Positions 38,716-50,740 of a stretch of DNA of 64,000 nucleotides are shown here, piece by piece (the stretch's first letter is position 1; each line of letters opens with the position of its first letter). The stretch is from positions 62,001 through 126,000 of the forward strand of contig NZ_JYLL01000005.1 in NCBI RefSeq assembly GCF_001439695.1, read 5' to 3'. This DNA comes from Pseudomonas veronii. Its GTDB lineage: Bacteria > Pseudomonadota > Gammaproteobacteria > Pseudomonadales > Pseudomonadaceae. Both the position numbers and the translations under genes were made by a program. The notes beneath the pieces were generated by a model that saw nothing but the letters and a program-made list of their open reading frames with translations, was not told the origin of the DNA and ran no database searches.

Positions 38716-39017
38716 CCGAGGCGGCTGTTCGTATCGGCGATGCCGGCGAGTTGTTCCTCAGCGGCGTGCTGGATTACCGCACCGGGCCCGACCTGCGCAA
38801 GCAGGGGCAGGCGCTGATCCAGGCGAGCACCGCACCGTCGCTGGTGCTCGATTGCTCGGCGGTGACCAAGTCCAGCAGCGTCGGCTTGTCGTTGCTGCTG
38901 TGCTTCATGCGCGACGCCGAGGCGGCCAAAAAGCCGGTGAGCATTCGTGCGTTGCCCGACGACATGCGTGAAATTGCCGACGTTTCCGGTCTGACCGAGC
39001 TGTTGGCGCATCCTTAA
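38712..39017 (+). CDS. mlaB: STAS-domain protein MlaB
   Basis: A 101-residue anti-sigma-antagonist-like STAS domain, the cytosolic subunit that stabilises MlaF. LVLDCSAVTKSSSVGLSLLLCFMRDAE contains the conserved helix with Ser-Ser-Val-Gly. ATG overlaps the mlaC stop by 4 bp. Confidence 0.92.
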   Translation: MTEAAVRIGDAGELFLSGVLDYRTGPDLRKQGQALIQASTAPSLVLDCSAVTKSSSVGLSLLLCFMRDAEAAKKPVSIRALPDDMREIADVSGLTELLAHP

Positions 39018-39030
39018 TACACATATTCAA

Positions 39031-39086
39031 GAAAGCCCCCCGTCAGAGTCCTGCTATGCGGGGTTCGCAGGCGCGGGGCTTTTTTG
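39031..39086 (+). terminator. Terminator after mlaB
   Basis: GAAAGCCCCCCG pairs with GCGCGGGGCTTTT across an imperfect, roughly 25-base interior, ending in T6. It separates mlaFEDCB from ibaG-murA. Confidence 0.75.
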
Positions 39087-39131
39087 TATGATGTGCGACC
39101 CGCGCGCACTGGGCGCCGATAGAGGTTGAGC

Positions 39132-40660
<1,529 letters not shown>

Positions 40661-40733
40661 TCCCCGCTGCACGGGCGCAGGGATGCGCCCGCCCGGGGTG
40701 TGCAATTGCGTATTCCGGCTGAATGTGTTTCAA

Positions 40734-40757
40734 ATCGAGGCTGTAATGGCCTCGATC
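40734..40757 (+). promoter_or_regulatory. Hairpin in the murA-hisG gap
   Basis: ATCGAGGC and GCCTCGAT form an 8-bp stem with a 7-base loop in the 156-bp gap. There is no T-run, so it is a possible mRNA processing or stability element; no strong promoter was identified for hisG. Confidence 0.4.
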
Positions 40758-40816
40758 TGTGTCTGGCGCCGTTTGCGACCAGACCGCAATAGCCTGATGA
40801 AGGACTGACGTTTCCC

Positions 40817-41452
40817 ATGTTGACCATCGCACTGTCCAAGGGCCGCATCCTTGACGACACTTTGCCGCTTCTGGCTGAAGCGGGCATCGTGCCGACCGAG
40901 AATCCGGACAAGAGCCGCAAGCTGATCATCCCTACGACCCAGGACGACGTTCGCCTGCTGATCGTGCGGGCTACCGATGTGCCGACCTATGTTGAACACG
41001 GTGCCGCCGACCTGGGTGTCGCCGGTAAAGACGTATTGATGGAATACGGCGGCCAGGGCCTGTACGAGCCGTTGGACCTGCGTATTGCCCTGTGCAAGCT
41101 GATGACCGCCGGCCGTGTCGGTGATGTCGAGCCTAAAGGTCGCCTGCGGGTGGCCACCAAGTTCGTCAATATCGCCAAGCGTTACTACGCCGAGCAAGGC
41201 CGTCAGGTCGATATCATCAAGCTGTACGGCTCGATGGAGCTGGCGCCGCTGATTGGCCTGGCCGACAAGATCATCGACGTGGTCGACACCGGCAACACCC
41301 TGCGCGCCAACGGCCTGGAGCCCCAGGATTTCATTGCTGACATCAGCTCCCGGCTGATCGTCAACAAGGCATCGATGAAGATGCAGCACGCGCGTATCCA
41401 GGCGTTGATCGACACCCTGCGCAACGCAGTGGAGTCTCGACACCGCGGTTGA
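40817..41452 (+). CDS. hisG: ATP phosphoribosyltransferase, short form
   Basis: A 211-residue short HisG catalysing the first step of histidine synthesis. It begins [19 protein letters not shown], and the PRPP motif is [14 protein letters not shown]. Short forms lack the regulatory domain and need HisZ as partner, which is not in the window. GGACTGACG upstream is only a weak ribosome site. Confidence 0.96.
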   Translation: MLTIALSKGRILDDTLPLLAEAGIVPTENPDKSRKLIIPTTQDDVRLLIVRATDVPTYVEHGAADLGVAGKDVLMEYGGQGLYEPLDLRIALCKLMTAGRVGDVEPKGRLRVATKFVNIAKRYYAEQGRQVDIIKLYGSMELAPLIGLADKIIDVVDTGNTLRANGLEPQDFIADISSRLIVNKASMKMQHARIQALIDTLRNAVESRHRG

Positions 41453-41536
41453 CTCACCCGCGTAGCCAAACGGCTGCGCCCGTCTATCCGCCTCATAGCC
41501 AGAATTCTCAGGTGCCCAAGCGGAAACGACTGCTGG

Positions 41537-41792
41537 GAAGGTGCGCTGACGTTCAATAACGAATCGCGCCTTACCCCAAAAGGCAAGTTATGTTAGTAGA
41601 AGATTTTTTTTCAATACCTAGCGACGCGTAGCAGCCTGCCTTTTGAGGCAAGGCTCTACGCGTTGGTACTGTGGCCGCGCCATGCCGCGTTGCGGGACTT
41701 GGTAAGGAAACAAACCCTTACCGGCGTCCCGCGCCTTGCCTGGCACGGCCACAGCACCAACGCGATTCGTTATTGAACGTCAGCGCACCTTC
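41537..41792. repeat. Nested inverted-repeat element between hisG and hisD (MITE-like)
   Basis: Perfect 32-bp inverted repeats at 41537-41568 and 41761-41792 enclose 192 bp. Inside are an inner 19-bp inverted pair with one mismatch (41659-41677 and 41746-41764) and a hairpin built on ACGCGTAG...CTACGCGT (41624-41663). An imperfect hairpin around 41690-41735 pairs GGTAAGG with CCTTACC. The element makes up most of the 379-bp hisG-hisD gap. No ORF is credible in it. It resembles a miniature mobile element or a structured leader; I could not name its family. Confidence 0.85.
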
Positions 41793-41831
41793 GGGCGCCT
41801 GAGTTTTTGCCAATCCTATGAGGCCCTCGCT

Positions 41832-43157
41832 ATGACCACGTCCACTGCAATTGCCCGACTCAACGCTGCCGACCCGGATTTCGCCCATCATCTGGATCAT
41901 CTGCTGAGTTGGGAAAGCGTGTCCGACGACTCGGTCAACCAGCGGGTGCTCGATATCATCAAGGCCGTGCGCGAGCGCGGTGACGCCGCGCTGGTGGATT
42001 TCACCCGCCAGTTCGACGGCCTGGACGTCAAGTCCATGTCAGACCTGATCCTGCCCCGCGAACGCTTGGAGCTGGCCCTGACGCGCATCACCGCGCCGCA
42101 GCGCGAAGCCCTGGAACTCGCGGCGGCGCGGGTGCGCAGCTACCACGAAAAACAGAAACAGGATTCCTGGAGCTACACCGAGGCCGACGGCACCGTATTG
42201 GGCCAGAAGGTCACGCCGCTGGACCGCGCCGGCCTGTACGTGCCGGGCGGTAAAGCCTCGTACCCGTCGTCGGTATTGATGAACGCGATTCCCGCCAAGG
42301 TGGCCGGTGTGACCGAAGTGGTCATGGTGGTGCCGACCCCACGCGGTGAGATCAACGAGCTGGTCCTCGCGGCCGCCTGCATCGCCGGTGTCGACCGCGT
42401 GTTCACCATCGGCGGCGCCCAGGCTGTCGCGGCGTTGGCCTACGGCACCGAAAGCGTGCCGATGGTCGACAAAGTGGTCGGTCCCGGCAACATCTATGTC
42501 GCCACCGCCAAGCGCCATGTATTTGGCCAGGTCGGTATCGACATGATCGCCGGTCCTTCGGAAATCCTCGTGGTGTGTGATGGCCAGACCGACCCGGACT
42601 GGATCGCCATGGACCTGTTTTCCCAGGCCGAGCACGACGAAGACGCCCAGGCGATTCTGGTCAGCCCAGATGCCGAGTTCCTCGATAAGGTCGCTGCCAG
42701 CATCAACAAGCTGCTGCCGACCATGGACCGCGCCGAGATCATCGAGAAGTCGATCAATGGCCGTGGTGCGTTGATCCTGGTGCGCGACATGGAGCAGGCC
42801 ATCGAAGTGGCCAACCGCATCGCGCCGGAACACCTGGAGTTGTCCGTGGCCGACCCACAGGCCTGGCTGCCGTCGATTCGTCACGCGGGCGCGATCTTCA
42901 TGGGCCGTCACACCAGCGAAGCCCTGGGCGACTACTGCGCGGGCCCCAACCACGTGTTGCCGACCTCCGGCACCGCGCGCTTCTCCTCGCCGCTGGGGGT
43001 GTACGACTTCCAGAAGCGTTCGTCGATCATCTTCTGCTCGCCACAAGGTGCTTCCGAGTTGGGCAAGACCGCTTCGGTACTGGCCCGTGGCGAATCCTTG
43101 AGCGCCCACGCCCGGAGCGCCGAATACCGCATCCTTGAAGACAATAAGGGGAACTGA
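41832..43157 (+). CDS. hisD: Histidinol dehydrogenase
   Basis: 441 residues catalysing the two-step NAD-dependent oxidation of L-histidinol to L-histidine. The [16 protein letters not shown] and [10 protein letters not shown] blocks, the zinc-site segment [10 protein letters not shown], and [28 protein letters not shown] are intact. ATG at 41832 follows the GAGGCC at 41820. The frame is open further upstream into the inverted repeat, but no ribosome site supports that. Confidence 0.97.
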   Translation: MTTSTAIARLNAADPDFAHHLDHLLSWESVSDDSVNQRVLDIIKAVRERGDAALVDFTRQFDGLDVKSMSDLILPRERLELALTRITAPQREALELAAARVRSYHEKQKQDSWSYTEADGTVLGQKVTPLDRAGLYVPGGKASYPSSVLMNAIPAKVAGVTEVVMVVPTPRGEINELVLAAACIAGVDRVFTIGGAQAVAALAYGTESVPMVDKVVGPGNIYVATAKRHVFGQVGIDMIAGPSEILVVCDGQTDPDWIAMDLFSQAEHDEDAQAILVSPDAEFLDKVAASINKLLPTMDRAEIIEKSINGRGALILVRDMEQAIEVANRIAPEHLELSVADPQAWLPSIRHAGAIFMGRHTSEALGDYCAGPNHVLPTSGTARFSSPLGVYDFQKRSSIIFCSPQGASELGKTASVLARGESLSAHARSAEYRILEDNKGN

Positions 43158-43160
43158 GAC

Positions 43161-44213
43161 ATGAGCAAATTCTGGAGCCCCTTCGTCAAGGAGCTGGTGC
43201 CTTACGTACCCGGTGAACAGCCCAAGTTGACCAAGCTGGTCAAGCTCAACACCAACGAAAACCCCTACGGCCCGTCGCCCAAGGCGCTGGCGGCCATGCA
43301 GGTCGAGTTGAGCGACAATCTGCGCCTGTACCCGGACCCCAACAGCGACCTGCTCAAGCAGGCCGTGGCCCGCTATTACGGGATCGACGCCGGTAAAGTG
43401 TTCCTCGGCAACGGTTCCGACGAAGTCCTGGCACACATCTTCCACGCGCTGTTCCAGCACGACTCGCCGCTGCTGTTCCCGGATATCAGCTACAGCTTCT
43501 ATCCGGTGTACTGCGGCCTTTACGGCATCAAATTCGACGCGGTGCCGCTGGATGAGCAGTTCCAGATCCGCGCGGCGGACTACGCCAGGCCGAACGGCGG
43601 GATCATCTTCCCCAACCCGAACGCGCCGACCGGCTGCGTGCTGGCCCTGGACGCGGTGGAGCAGATCCTCAAGGCCAGCCCGGATTCGGTGGTGGTGGTG
43701 GATGAAGCCTACGTCGACTTCGGTGGCGAAACCGCCATCAGCCTGGTGGATCGCTACCCGAACCTGCTGGTCACCCAGACCTTGTCCAAATCGCGCTCAC
43801 TGGCCGGTTTGCGCGTGGGCCTGGCCGTGGGCCACCCGGACCTGATCGAGGCGCTGGAGCGGGTCAAGAACAGCTTCAACTCCTATCCGCTCGATCGCCT
43901 GGCGATTGTCGGCGCAGCGGCGGCGTTCGACGACCGCGAGTACTTCGAGAAGACATGTCGGTGGGTGATCGACAGCCGCAACAAGGTCGTCGCGCAATTG
44001 GAAGGCAAGGGCTTTGAAGTGTTGCCATCGGCTGCGAACTTCATCTTCGCCCGCCACCCACGGCACGACGCCGCCGGCCTGGCGGCCAAGTTGCGTGAGC
44101 AGGGCGTGATCGTGCGGCACTTCAAGCAGGCGCGGATTGATCAGTTCCTGCGGATCAGCATCGGTACGGCGGAGCAGAACCAGGCGCTGATCGATGGCCT
44201 AGGCGAGCTCTAA
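43161..44213 (+). CDS. hisC: Histidinol-phosphate aminotransferase
   Basis: A 350-residue class-II PLP aminotransferase converting imidazole acetol phosphate and glutamate to histidinol phosphate. [12 protein letters not shown] is the N-terminal signature, [10 protein letters not shown] and [10 protein letters not shown] bind PLP, and the Schiff-base Lys is in [14 protein letters not shown] (about residue 210). It is 3 bp after hisD, so it is an operon. Confidence 0.96.
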   Translation: MSKFWSPFVKELVPYVPGEQPKLTKLVKLNTNENPYGPSPKALAAMQVELSDNLRLYPDPNSDLLKQAVARYYGIDAGKVFLGNGSDEVLAHIFHALFQHDSPLLFPDISYSFYPVYCGLYGIKFDAVPLDEQFQIRAADYARPNGGIIFPNPNAPTGCVLALDAVEQILKASPDSVVVVDEAYVDFGGETAISLVDRYPNLLVTQTLSKSRSLAGLRVGLAVGHPDLIEALERVKNSFNSYPLDRLAIVGAAAAFDDREYFEKTCRWVIDSRNKVVAQLEGKGFEVLPSAANFIFARHPRHDAAGLAAKLREQGVIVRHFKQARIDQFLRISIGTAEQNQALIDGLGEL

Positions 44214-44234
44214 GTCACACTGAAGATCTAACAA

Positions 44235-44324
44235 TGTGGGAGGGGGCTTGCCCCCCGATAGCGGCAGATCAGTCGATTAGATGTCGACTGGCACTCCGTC
44301 ATCGGGGGCAAGCCCCCTCCCACA
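44235..44324. repeat. Paired REP element (REPIN-like)
   Basis: TGTGGGAGGGGGCTTGCC and its reverse complement, 90 bp end to end, lie between the convergent hisC and uraA genes. It occupies nearly the whole gap and probably acts as the transcript-end hairpin for both. Confidence 0.9.
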
Positions 44325-44343
44325 TTCAGTTTTGCAGTGCTGG

Positions 44344-45624
44344 TTAGATCAACGGCTCATCCGGCTTCTTGTGCTTCCAGCCATCATTGCCCGGCAGCAG
44401 CAGGTTCAAGCCAATCGCTACCACCGCACACAGGGCGATGCCCTTCAGGCCGAAATCGTCCGGACCGGTGCCGGTGCCGATCAGCACACCGCCAATCCCG
44501 AACACCAACGTCACCGACACAATCACCAGATTGCGGGCTTCGCCCAGGTCGATCTTGTGGCGGATCAGCGTGTTCATGCCCACAGCGGCGATCGAGCCGA
44601 ACAGCAGGCACAGAATCCCGCCCATCACCGGCACTGGAATGCTCTGCAGCAGTGCGCCGAACTTGCCGATAAACGCCAGGCTGATGGCAAAGATTGCCGC
44701 CCAGGTCATGATCTTCGGGTTGTAGTTCTTGGTCAGCATCACTGCGCCGGTCACTTCGGCGTAGGTGGTGTTCGGCGGGCCGCCAAACAGGCCGGCGGCC
44801 GTGGTGGCAATCCCGTCACCCAGCAGGGTGCGGTGCAGGCCGGGCTTCTTCAGGTAGTCGCGACCAGTCACGCTGCCCACTGCAATCACACCGCCGATAT
44901 GCTCGATCGCCGGGGCCAGGGCCACCGGGACGATAAACAGAATCGCCTGCCAGTTGAATTCCGGCGCGGTGAAGTGAGGCAGGGCGAACCACGGTGCGGC
45001 GGCAATTTTGGCCGTATCGACCACGCCGAAGTAGAACGCCATGGCAAAGCCCACCAGCACGCCGGAGATGATCGGCACCAGGCGGAAAATGCCCTTGCCG
45101 AACACGGCCACGATCAGGGTGGTCAGCAGCGCCGGCATCGAGATCAGCATCGCCGTCTGGTAATGGATCAGCTCGGCGCCATCGCCGGATTTACCCATCG
45201 CCATGTTGGCGGCAATCGGCGCCATGGCCAGGCCGATGGAAATGATCACCGGCCCGATCACCACCGGCGGCAGCAGCCGGTCGATGAAACCGGTGCCCTT
45301 GATCTTCACCGCCAACCCCATGAAGGTATAAACGAAACCGGCCGCCATCACCCCGCCCATGGTCGCCGCCAGGCCGAACTGGCCCTTGGCGAGAATGATC
45401 GGGGTGATAAAGGCAAAGCTCGACGCCAGAAACACCGGCACCTGCCGCCCGGTCACCAGCTGGAACAGCAGCGTGCCCAGGCCGGCGGTGAACAAGGCGA
45501 CGTTTGGATCAAGACCTGTGATCAGCGGCATCAACACCAACGCGCCAAATGCCACAAAGAGCATTTGTGCGCCAGACAGGATCTGGCGCCAAAGCGGGTC
45601 GTTGAATTCATCCTGCATGTTCAC
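44344..45624 (-). CDS. uraA: Uracil permease (NCS2 family)
   Basis: A 426-residue uracil:proton symporter with about 14 membrane helices. [24 protein letters not shown] is the NCS2 uracil-branch signature, and [24 protein letters not shown] carries the conserved Glu that binds uracil. It overlaps upp by 4 bp (ATGA) and salvages external uracil with it. Confidence 0.93.
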   Translation of the reverse strand: MNMQDEFNDPLWRQILSGAQMLFVAFGALVLMPLITGLDPNVALFTAGLGTLLFQLVTGRQVPVFLASSFAFITPIILAKGQFGLAATMGGVMAAGFVYTFMGLAVKIKGTGFIDRLLPPVVIGPVIISIGLAMAPIAANMAMGKSGDGAELIHYQTAMLISMPALLTTLIVAVFGKGIFRLVPIISGVLVGFAMAFYFGVVDTAKIAAAPWFALPHFTAPEFNWQAILFIVPVALAPAIEHIGGVIAVGSVTGRDYLKKPGLHRTLLGDGIATTAAGLFGGPPNTTYAEVTGAVMLTKNYNPKIMTWAAIFAISLAFIGKFGALLQSIPVPVMGGILCLLFGSIAAVGMNTLIRHKIDLGEARNLVIVSVTLVFGIGGVLIGTGTGPDDFGLKGIALCAVVAIGLNLLLPGNDGWKHKKPDEPLI

Positions 45625-46259
45625 GCGTCCTTCTGCTTGGTACCGAAGATCTTGTCACCGGCGTCGCCCAGGCCTGGGATGATGTAGCCGTTTTCATTCA
45701 GGCGCTCATCGATGGACGCGGTGTAGATCTGCACGTCCGGGTGGGCCTTCTCGACGGCGGCGATGCCTTCGGGCGCGGCGACCAGCACCATGGCGCGGAT
45801 GTCCTTGCAACCGGCCCTCTTCAGCAGGTCGATGGTGGCAACCATGGAACTGCCGGTGGCGAGCATCGGGTCGATGATCATCGCCAGACGCTCGTTGATT
45901 TCCGGTACGAGTTTTTCCAGGTAGGTGTGGGCCTGCAGCGTCTCTTCATTGCGAGCCACGCCCACGGCGCTGACCTTGGCGCCGGGGATCAGGCTGAGGA
46001 CGCCTTCGAGCATGCCGATGCCGGCGCGCAGGATCGGCACCACGGTGATTTTCTTGCCGGCGATCTTCTCGACCTGGACGGGGCCGGCCCAACCGGGGAT
46101 CTCGTAGCTTTCCAGGGGCAGGTCTTTGGTGGCTTCGTAGGTGAGCAACGCTCCGACTTCCTGAGCGAGCTCACGGAAGTTCTTCGTGCTAATGTCGGCG
46201 CGGCGCATAAGGCCGAGCTTGTGTCGGATCAGCGGATGGCGGATCTCGCGAGTGGGCAT
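45621..46259 (-). CDS. upp: Uracil phosphoribosyltransferase
   Basis: 212 residues forming UMP from uracil and [23 protein letters not shown] is the PRPP loop region, and [17 protein letters not shown] the C-terminal uracil-binding signature. ATG at 46259 ([16 protein letters not shown]) is the family start; an in-frame start at 46283 would add 8 unlike residues. It is first gene of upp-uraA and divergent from hpt. Confidence 0.97.
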   Translation of the reverse strand: MPTREIRHPLIRHKLGLMRRADISTKNFRELAQEVGALLTYEATKDLPLESYEIPGWAGPVQVEKIAGKKITVVPILRAGIGMLEGVLSLIPGAKVSAVGVARNEETLQAHTYLEKLVPEINERLAMIIDPMLATGSSMVATIDLLKRAGCKDIRAMVLVAAPEGIAAVEKAHPDVQIYTASIDERLNENGYIIPGLGDAGDKIFGTKQKDA

Positions 46260-46422
46260 GGGAAAGGCTCCGGCGGCGGGCAAAAAAACCGGCCTAGATT
46301 AATCTATCCGAGGGTGTTGTCCTATAGACATCTAGCACGTTAGTCCATTAAGGCTTGAACGTTGCGCCTCACATGCGTACCTTTGCCCGCTTTTCTTGCC
46401 ACAGCACCCCCTGGAGAGCGCC

Positions 46423-46980
46423 ATGTCCGCTGATCTCGAGCATATCCGTCAAATCATGCGCGAGGCTGACTGCCTGTACACCGAAGCGCAAGTCGAAGAG
46501 GCGATCGCCAAGGTCGGCGCACAGATCACCCGCGAAATGGCCGACACCAACCCGGTGGTCTTCTGCGTGATGAACGGTGGTCTGATCTTCGCCGGCAAAT
46601 TGCTGACCCATCTGCACTTCCCGCTGGAAGCGTCCTACCTGCATGCCACGCGTTATCGCAACGAAACCAGCGGCGGCGACCTGTTCTGGAAAGCCAAGCC
46701 GGAAGTCTCGTTCATCGACCGCGACGTGCTGATCATCGACGACATCCTCGATGAAGGGCACACCCTGGGCGCGATCATCGACTTCTGCAAACACGCCGGC
46801 GCGCGCAAAGTCCATACCGCCGTGCTGATCGACAAAGACCACGACCGCAAGGCGCGCCCGGAAATGAAGGCCGATTTCGTCGGCCTGCCGTGCATCGACC
46901 GCTACATCTTCGGTTACGGCATGGACTACAAAGGTTACTGGCGCAACGCCAATGGGATTTACGCCGTTAAAGGGATGTAA
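46423..46980 (+). CDS. hpt: Hypoxanthine-guanine phosphoribosyltransferase
   Basis: 185 residues. The PRPP motif is VLIIDDILDEGHTL (about residues 101-114), VFCVMNGGLIFAGKL is the early loop, and a late FVGLPCIDRYIFGYGMDYKGYWR base-binding end follows. It recycles hypoxanthine and guanine to IMP and GMP. CTGGAGAG lies 6 bases before the ATG. It forms a salvage pair with the divergent upp-uraA. Confidence 0.9.
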   Translation: MSADLEHIRQIMREADCLYTEAQVEEAIAKVGAQITREMADTNPVVFCVMNGGLIFAGKLLTHLHFPLEASYLHATRYRNETSGGDLFWKAKPEVSFIDRDVLIIDDILDEGHTLGAIIDFCKHAGARKVHTAVLIDKDHDRKARPEMKADFVGLPCIDRYIFGYGMDYKGYWRNANGIYAVKGM

Positions 46981-46983
46981 TGT

Positions 46984-47451
46984 ATGGCCCGCTTTCTTGA
47001 TCAGACGCTGTTTGCTGAATTGGCCGAGAAGGCGGCCGCCAGCCCCCGTGGCCGACACCACCACAACTTCCATGAGATGGAAGAACCCTGCCATCGCCTG
47101 GCCGTGGGCTTGCAACCTAGCACCTACGTGCCGCCTCATCGGCATCTGAGCGCGGACAAGGCGGAAACCCTGCTGGTGCTCCAGGGGCGCCTGGGGGTGC
47201 TGTTGTTCAGCGACAGCGGTGCAGTGATCGCCAAGCGCGTGATGCAGGCGGGCGGCGAGTGTTCGGGCATCGATCTGCCGCCGGGGGTATTCCACGGTTT
47301 GGTGGTGCTGGCGCCTGACACGGTGATGTTCGAGTGCAAGGCCGGGCCGTACCGACCGGTGGGCGAGGGTGAATTGGCCGACTGGGCACCTCGCGAAGGC
47401 GATGCCGATGTGGCCAAGTATCAACGCTGGATGCTTGCCCAGTTCGATTGA
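46984..47451 (+). CDS. WbuC-family cupin-fold protein
   Basis: A 155-residue small cupin. The metal-binding motif is PHRHLSADKAETLLVLQGRLG (about residues 45-65), the second is DLPPGVFHGLVVL, and SPRGRHHHNFHE at the N-terminus is typical of the WbuC group. The function is unknown; WbuC genes often lie in O-antigen loci, but no sugar gene is near here. It is 3 bp after hpt, so co-transcribed. Confidence 0.85.
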   Translation: MARFLDQTLFAELAEKAAASPRGRHHHNFHEMEEPCHRLAVGLQPSTYVPPHRHLSADKAETLLVLQGRLGVLLFSDSGAVIAKRVMQAGGECSGIDLPPGVFHGLVVLAPDTVMFECKAGPYRPVGEGELADWAPREGDADVAKYQRWMLAQFD

Positions 47452-47486
47452 GCTACAGTGCTGGGCCATCTTTCCCGGAGCGGCCC

Positions 47487-47972
47487 ATGAGCCTGTTGAT
47501 TCGCACCTGCGCCGCCCTGGCGCTGACCCTCAGCTTGCCGCTGGCCGCCGCCCCGGCGCCGATGCACAGCCAATTCCTGCCGCCCGACGACCTGGCCCTG
47601 CGCGCCGAAGCGCCCGACCAGCAGCAACTGTTGCAAGTCACCGAGTATGCCGTGGTGGTAGGTAATCAGCGCCAATCCACGCAGCAGCCGATCCCGGTGA
47701 CGTCGCCGTTGATGATTCGCCTCAAGGGTAAGTCCTTGAACAAAGGCGCAAGCATCGCCCAGGTGATCGTCAATTTCGACGCCGAAAGCAAAAGCCTGAA
47801 AAAGCCGGTGTTCGATGACAAGACCAAGACCCTGACCTTGTCCTACCCCGCGACCCAATACCGCGTGATCGTCGACCTGCTGCGCAATGACACGGTGTAT
47901 GTGCAGTTCCTCAGTTATGCCAATGGGCATATCTGGGCGGATCTGCATACCGGCGTGGTACGCACCAAGTAG
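47487..47972 (+). CDS. Exported protein of unknown function
   Basis: 161 residues with a signal peptide (SLLIRTCAALALTLSLPLAAAPAP, cleavage near residue 22). The rest is beta-rich (QVTEYAVVVGN, AQVIVNFDAESK). No family is recognised. ATG at 47487 follows CCCGGAGCGG. It probably stays in the periplasm. It follows the cupin gene after 35 bp. Confidence 0.7.
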   Translation: MSLLIRTCAALALTLSLPLAAAPAPMHSQFLPPDDLALRAEAPDQQQLLQVTEYAVVVGNQRQSTQQPIPVTSPLMIRLKGKSLNKGASIAQVIVNFDAESKSLKKPVFDDKTKTLTLSYPATQYRVIVDLLRNDTVYVQFLSYANGHIWADLHTGVVRTK

Positions 47973-47994
47973 CCAGCACCCTGACGAACCCAAT

Positions 47995-48082
47995 GTGGGA
48001 GGGTGCTTGCTCCCGATGACGGTGTGTCAGTCGACATCTAATTGACGGATCCAGCGCAATCGGGAGCAAGCCCTCTCCCACA
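47995..48082. repeat. Paired REP element (REPIN-like)
   Basis: TGTGGGAGGGTGCTTGCTCC and near reverse complement GGGAGCAAGCCCTCTCCCACA, 88 bp end to end. It lies after the exported-protein gene and before the 95-residue conserved gene. Confidence 0.88.
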
Positions 48083-48163
48083 GTGGTTCTCAGCGCTTTC
48101 GCCGCCCGCGCCTCGCAGGTAGACTTCAAACCCCATGTAAATGTCCGCAGGCTGGAGTCGGTA

Positions 48164-48451
48164 ATGCGTAAAGATAAGAAACAGGTGATTGGTGACGAGA
48201 TCGGCGACGATCAGATCAAGTTGTTCCTGGACTTCGAACCCGTCGACGCGACTTCACCCTCCCTGCACAAACTGATCAAGGCCTATCGTGGCCTGCGTAT
48301 CGACGACTTCGAGCGCTTCCTGGGCTTCTTCAAGGCCGCCGGCCTGGACCTCGATGGCAAGGACGAGCATGGCCAGACCTTCGTCGACCTGATCAAGGAC
48401 CAGCGCAACGCCGCCGAGTACATTGAATTGATCGATAACGCCCGCGGCTGA
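48164..48451 (+). CDS. Conserved small protein of unknown function (PA4642-like)
   Basis: 95 residues, acidic, soluble, with FLDFEPVDATSPSLHKLIKAYRGLRIDDFERFLGFF at the core. It is conserved in Pseudomonas next to mqo, as I recall. It starts MRKDKKQVIGDEIG. The longer frame from 48083 has no ribosome site. It is convergent with mqo through a shared terminator. No function is known to me. Confidence 0.75.
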   Translation: MRKDKKQVIGDEIGDDQIKLFLDFEPVDATSPSLHKLIKAYRGLRIDDFERFLGFFKAAGLDLDGKDEHGQTFVDLIKDQRNAAEYIELIDNARG

Positions 48452-48460
48452 TCGCAGGCG

Positions 48461-48506
48461 AAAAAAAGCCCCGCTGCTCATATCGAGAAGCGGGGCTTTT
48501 TTATTT
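48461..48506. terminator. Bidirectional terminator between the 95-residue protein and mqo
   Basis: AAAAAAAGCCCCGCT pairs with AGCGGGGCTTTTTT around a 15-base loop, with T and A tracts on both sides; it serves both convergent genes. Confidence 0.93.
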
Positions 48507-48513
48507 CGAGGCC

Positions 48514-50022
48514 TTAAGCGTAGCTTTGGGCTTCGTTGTTTTGCTCAACCAGTTCCAGGCTGATGTTGTTCTGCGCGTTGATCTTGCGGTACAGCTCGGC
48601 ATCGGTCTCCAGGACCTTTTCACGGGCCGGGAAGATCTCGTGCAGTTTGGCCGCCCACTCGCCGGCAGCCTTGGTCGGGAAGCAGCGTTCGATCAGTTCG
48701 AGCATGATCGACACCGTCACCGAAGCGCCCGGGGACGCGCCCAGCAGCGCCGCCAGCGAGCCGTCTTTGGCCGCGACCAGCTCGGTGCCGAATTGCAGCA
48801 CGCCGCCTTTTTTCGGGTCTTTCTTGATGATCTGCACCCGTTGGCCGGCCACTTCCAGGCGCCAGTCTTCGGCTTTGGCTTGCGGGTAGAAGCGGCGCAG
48901 GGATTCCAGGCGCTGTTCCATGGACTGCATCACTTCGCTGACCAGGTACTTGGTCAGGTCCATGTTGTCCCGGGCCACGGCCAGCATCGGGCCGATGTTG
49001 CCGGCGCGCACCGACAACGGCAGGTCAAGGAACGAGCCGTGCTTGAGGAACTTGGTGGTGAAACCGGCGTAAGGCCCGAACAGCAGGGACGTCTTGCCGT
49101 CGACCACGCGGGTGTCCAGGTGCGGCACGGACATCGGTGGCGACCCCACGGCGGCCTGGCTGTAAACCTTGGCCTGGTGGTGCTTGACCACTTCCGGGTT
49201 GTCGCAACGCAGCCACTGGCCACTGACCGGGAAACCGCCGAAGCCTTTGCTTTCTTCGATGCCCGAGGCTTGCAGCAGCGGCAGGGCCGCGCCACCGGCG
49301 CCGAGGAACACGAACTTGGCGTCCACGTCGCGGCTGTTGCCGCTGTTGACGTCCTTGATGCTCACGGTCCAGCCCGCGCCATTGCGCTTGAGGCCGGTCA
49401 CGCGTTTGCTGTACTTGACCTGGGCATCGGGCGCGCTGGTCAGGTGGTTCAGCAACTGGTTGGTCAGGGCGCCGAAGTTGACGTCGGTGCCGTTCTGCAC
49501 ACGGGTCGCGGCGATTTTTTCGTCGAGCGGGCGGCCTGGCATCATCAGCGGCATCCACTCGACCATCTCGTTGCGGTCTTCGGTATAGCGCATATCCGAA
49601 AATGCATGATGCTGGCTGAGGGTTTCAAAGCGCTTCCTGAGGAAGGCTACGCCTTTGTCGCCCTGCACGAAGCTCAGGTGCGGCACCGGGGTGATAAAGG
49701 ACCTGGACGAGCCAAAGGTGCCTTTTTTGGTCAGGTACGCCCAGAACTGCTTCGACACCTCGAACTGGGTGTTGATGTGGACAGCTTTCTTGATGTCGAT
49801 GGAACCATCGGCGGCCTGGGGTGTGTAATTCAGCTCACACAGCCCGGCGTGGCCGGTACCGGCGTTGTTCCACGGGTTGGAACTCTCCGCGGCTCCCGAG
49901 TCCATCAGCTCAACGACTTCCAGCTTGAGGCCGGGGTCGAGCTCTTTGAGCAGTACGGCCAGGGTGGCACTCATGATGCCGGCCCCTACCAGTACTACGT
50001 CGACTGCTTCGTTATGCGCCAT
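48514..50022 (-). CDS. mqo: Malate:quinone oxidoreductase
   Basis: A 502-residue membrane-associated FAD enzyme that oxidises malate to oxaloacetate and reduces the quinone pool. The dinucleotide site [19 protein letters not shown] (about residues 9-27) and [22 protein letters not shown] are family hallmarks. It has the normal length. In Pseudomonas it replaces or supplements NAD-malate dehydrogenase. Promoter elements in the upstream gap could not be fixed. Confidence 0.96.
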   Translation of the reverse strand: MAHNEAVDVVLVGAGIMSATLAVLLKELDPGLKLEVVELMDSGAAESSNPWNNAGTGHAGLCELNYTPQAADGSIDIKKAVHINTQFEVSKQFWAYLTKKGTFGSSRSFITPVPHLSFVQGDKGVAFLRKRFETLSQHHAFSDMRYTEDRNEMVEWMPLMMPGRPLDEKIAATRVQNGTDVNFGALTNQLLNHLTSAPDAQVKYSKRVTGLKRNGAGWTVSIKDVNSGNSRDVDAKFVFLGAGGAALPLLQASGIEESKGFGGFPVSGQWLRCDNPEVVKHHQAKVYSQAAVGSPPMSVPHLDTRVVDGKTSLLFGPYAGFTTKFLKHGSFLDLPLSVRAGNIGPMLAVARDNMDLTKYLVSEVMQSMEQRLESLRRFYPQAKAEDWRLEVAGQRVQIIKKDPKKGGVLQFGTELVAAKDGSLAALLGASPGASVTVSIMLELIERCFPTKAAGEWAAKLHEIFPAREKVLETDAELYRKINAQNNISLELVEQNNEAQSYA

Positions 50023-50740
50023 TTAACGCGTCTCCAAAATCTGCAGCACCAAATTGACGGCATGGCTGCCAGGAGTGACGGGGCGGTTCACGTGTTGCCC
50101 CAGGTTACCCATGGCCAGGATCGCCATGTCCGATTCGCAATTCTTTGCAAGTTCAGCGCACGCTTCCTGCCGGGCTAATCCGCCTATGAACGCATTCATG
50201 GGCTGCCGTGGCAATTCGACTTATGGTCAAAGCGTGCGATCCGTGCAATCAATCCGTAGCGGACAGGCTCAAGCCCCGGAGCACTCGGTCCTGTGTGATT
50301 GGGCTGTTCCAGACGCTGATGGTGCTTGTACAAACGCCAAACTATTCATTTGCTCGCCACACTCTTGTGAAGTTGTGAAAACCCGTTTTTTCACGCTCTT
50401 TTGAAGACGTGAACCTCAAAAAAGGGCTGCCCCAGCCTGGCACCTGGCCCGGAAAACCTTGCCGGCATGCGGCAAAACGGGCAAACAACTCAAGTGGCCG
50501 AGCGCAATGGCAGCTCTGGCAGATTCGGTAAAGGCGGGTGGTTTGCAAAGAAAACAGCAAGCGCGCCAGCTTCACACGATCTGTGTGGGCGGCTCTCTGT
50601 GGGCGATCTGGGGGGGCTAATACCGAAGCATTAACGATGTTGCGAGGCCCGATCAGGAGACGTCCTTATAATCGGGGGGAGATTGTAGCGAAGAACGCCA
50701 AGGAAATGGGCGTGTTTTATGACTTTTATTAGGCGTTCGG
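50023..50740. other. 718-bp gap upstream of mqo without a supportable gene
   Basis: It must hold the mqo promoter. Several short frames cross it, but none has good codon use and a ribosome site. Seen are a short hairpin TTGCCGGCATGCGGCAA near 50460 and a TATAAT-like box (TTATAATCGG) near 50667 with no matching -35. The base composition is less GC-rich than that of the genes. A small RNA is possible but unsupported. Confidence 0.6.

Noticed and set aside
44281..45687. Plus-strand His/Gln/Arg-rich frame opposite uraA
   Set aside because: Antisense of a membrane protein; the apparent His-rich metal-binding look is due to codon mirror effects.
48526..50178. Plus-strand frame of 550 codons opposite mqo
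   Set aside because: Antisense of a well-recognised gene and no ribosome site.
50538..50732. 64-residue frame with TATAAT-like box nearby
   Set aside because: Poor codon use, no ribosome site; the promoter-like box has no -35 at usual spacing.
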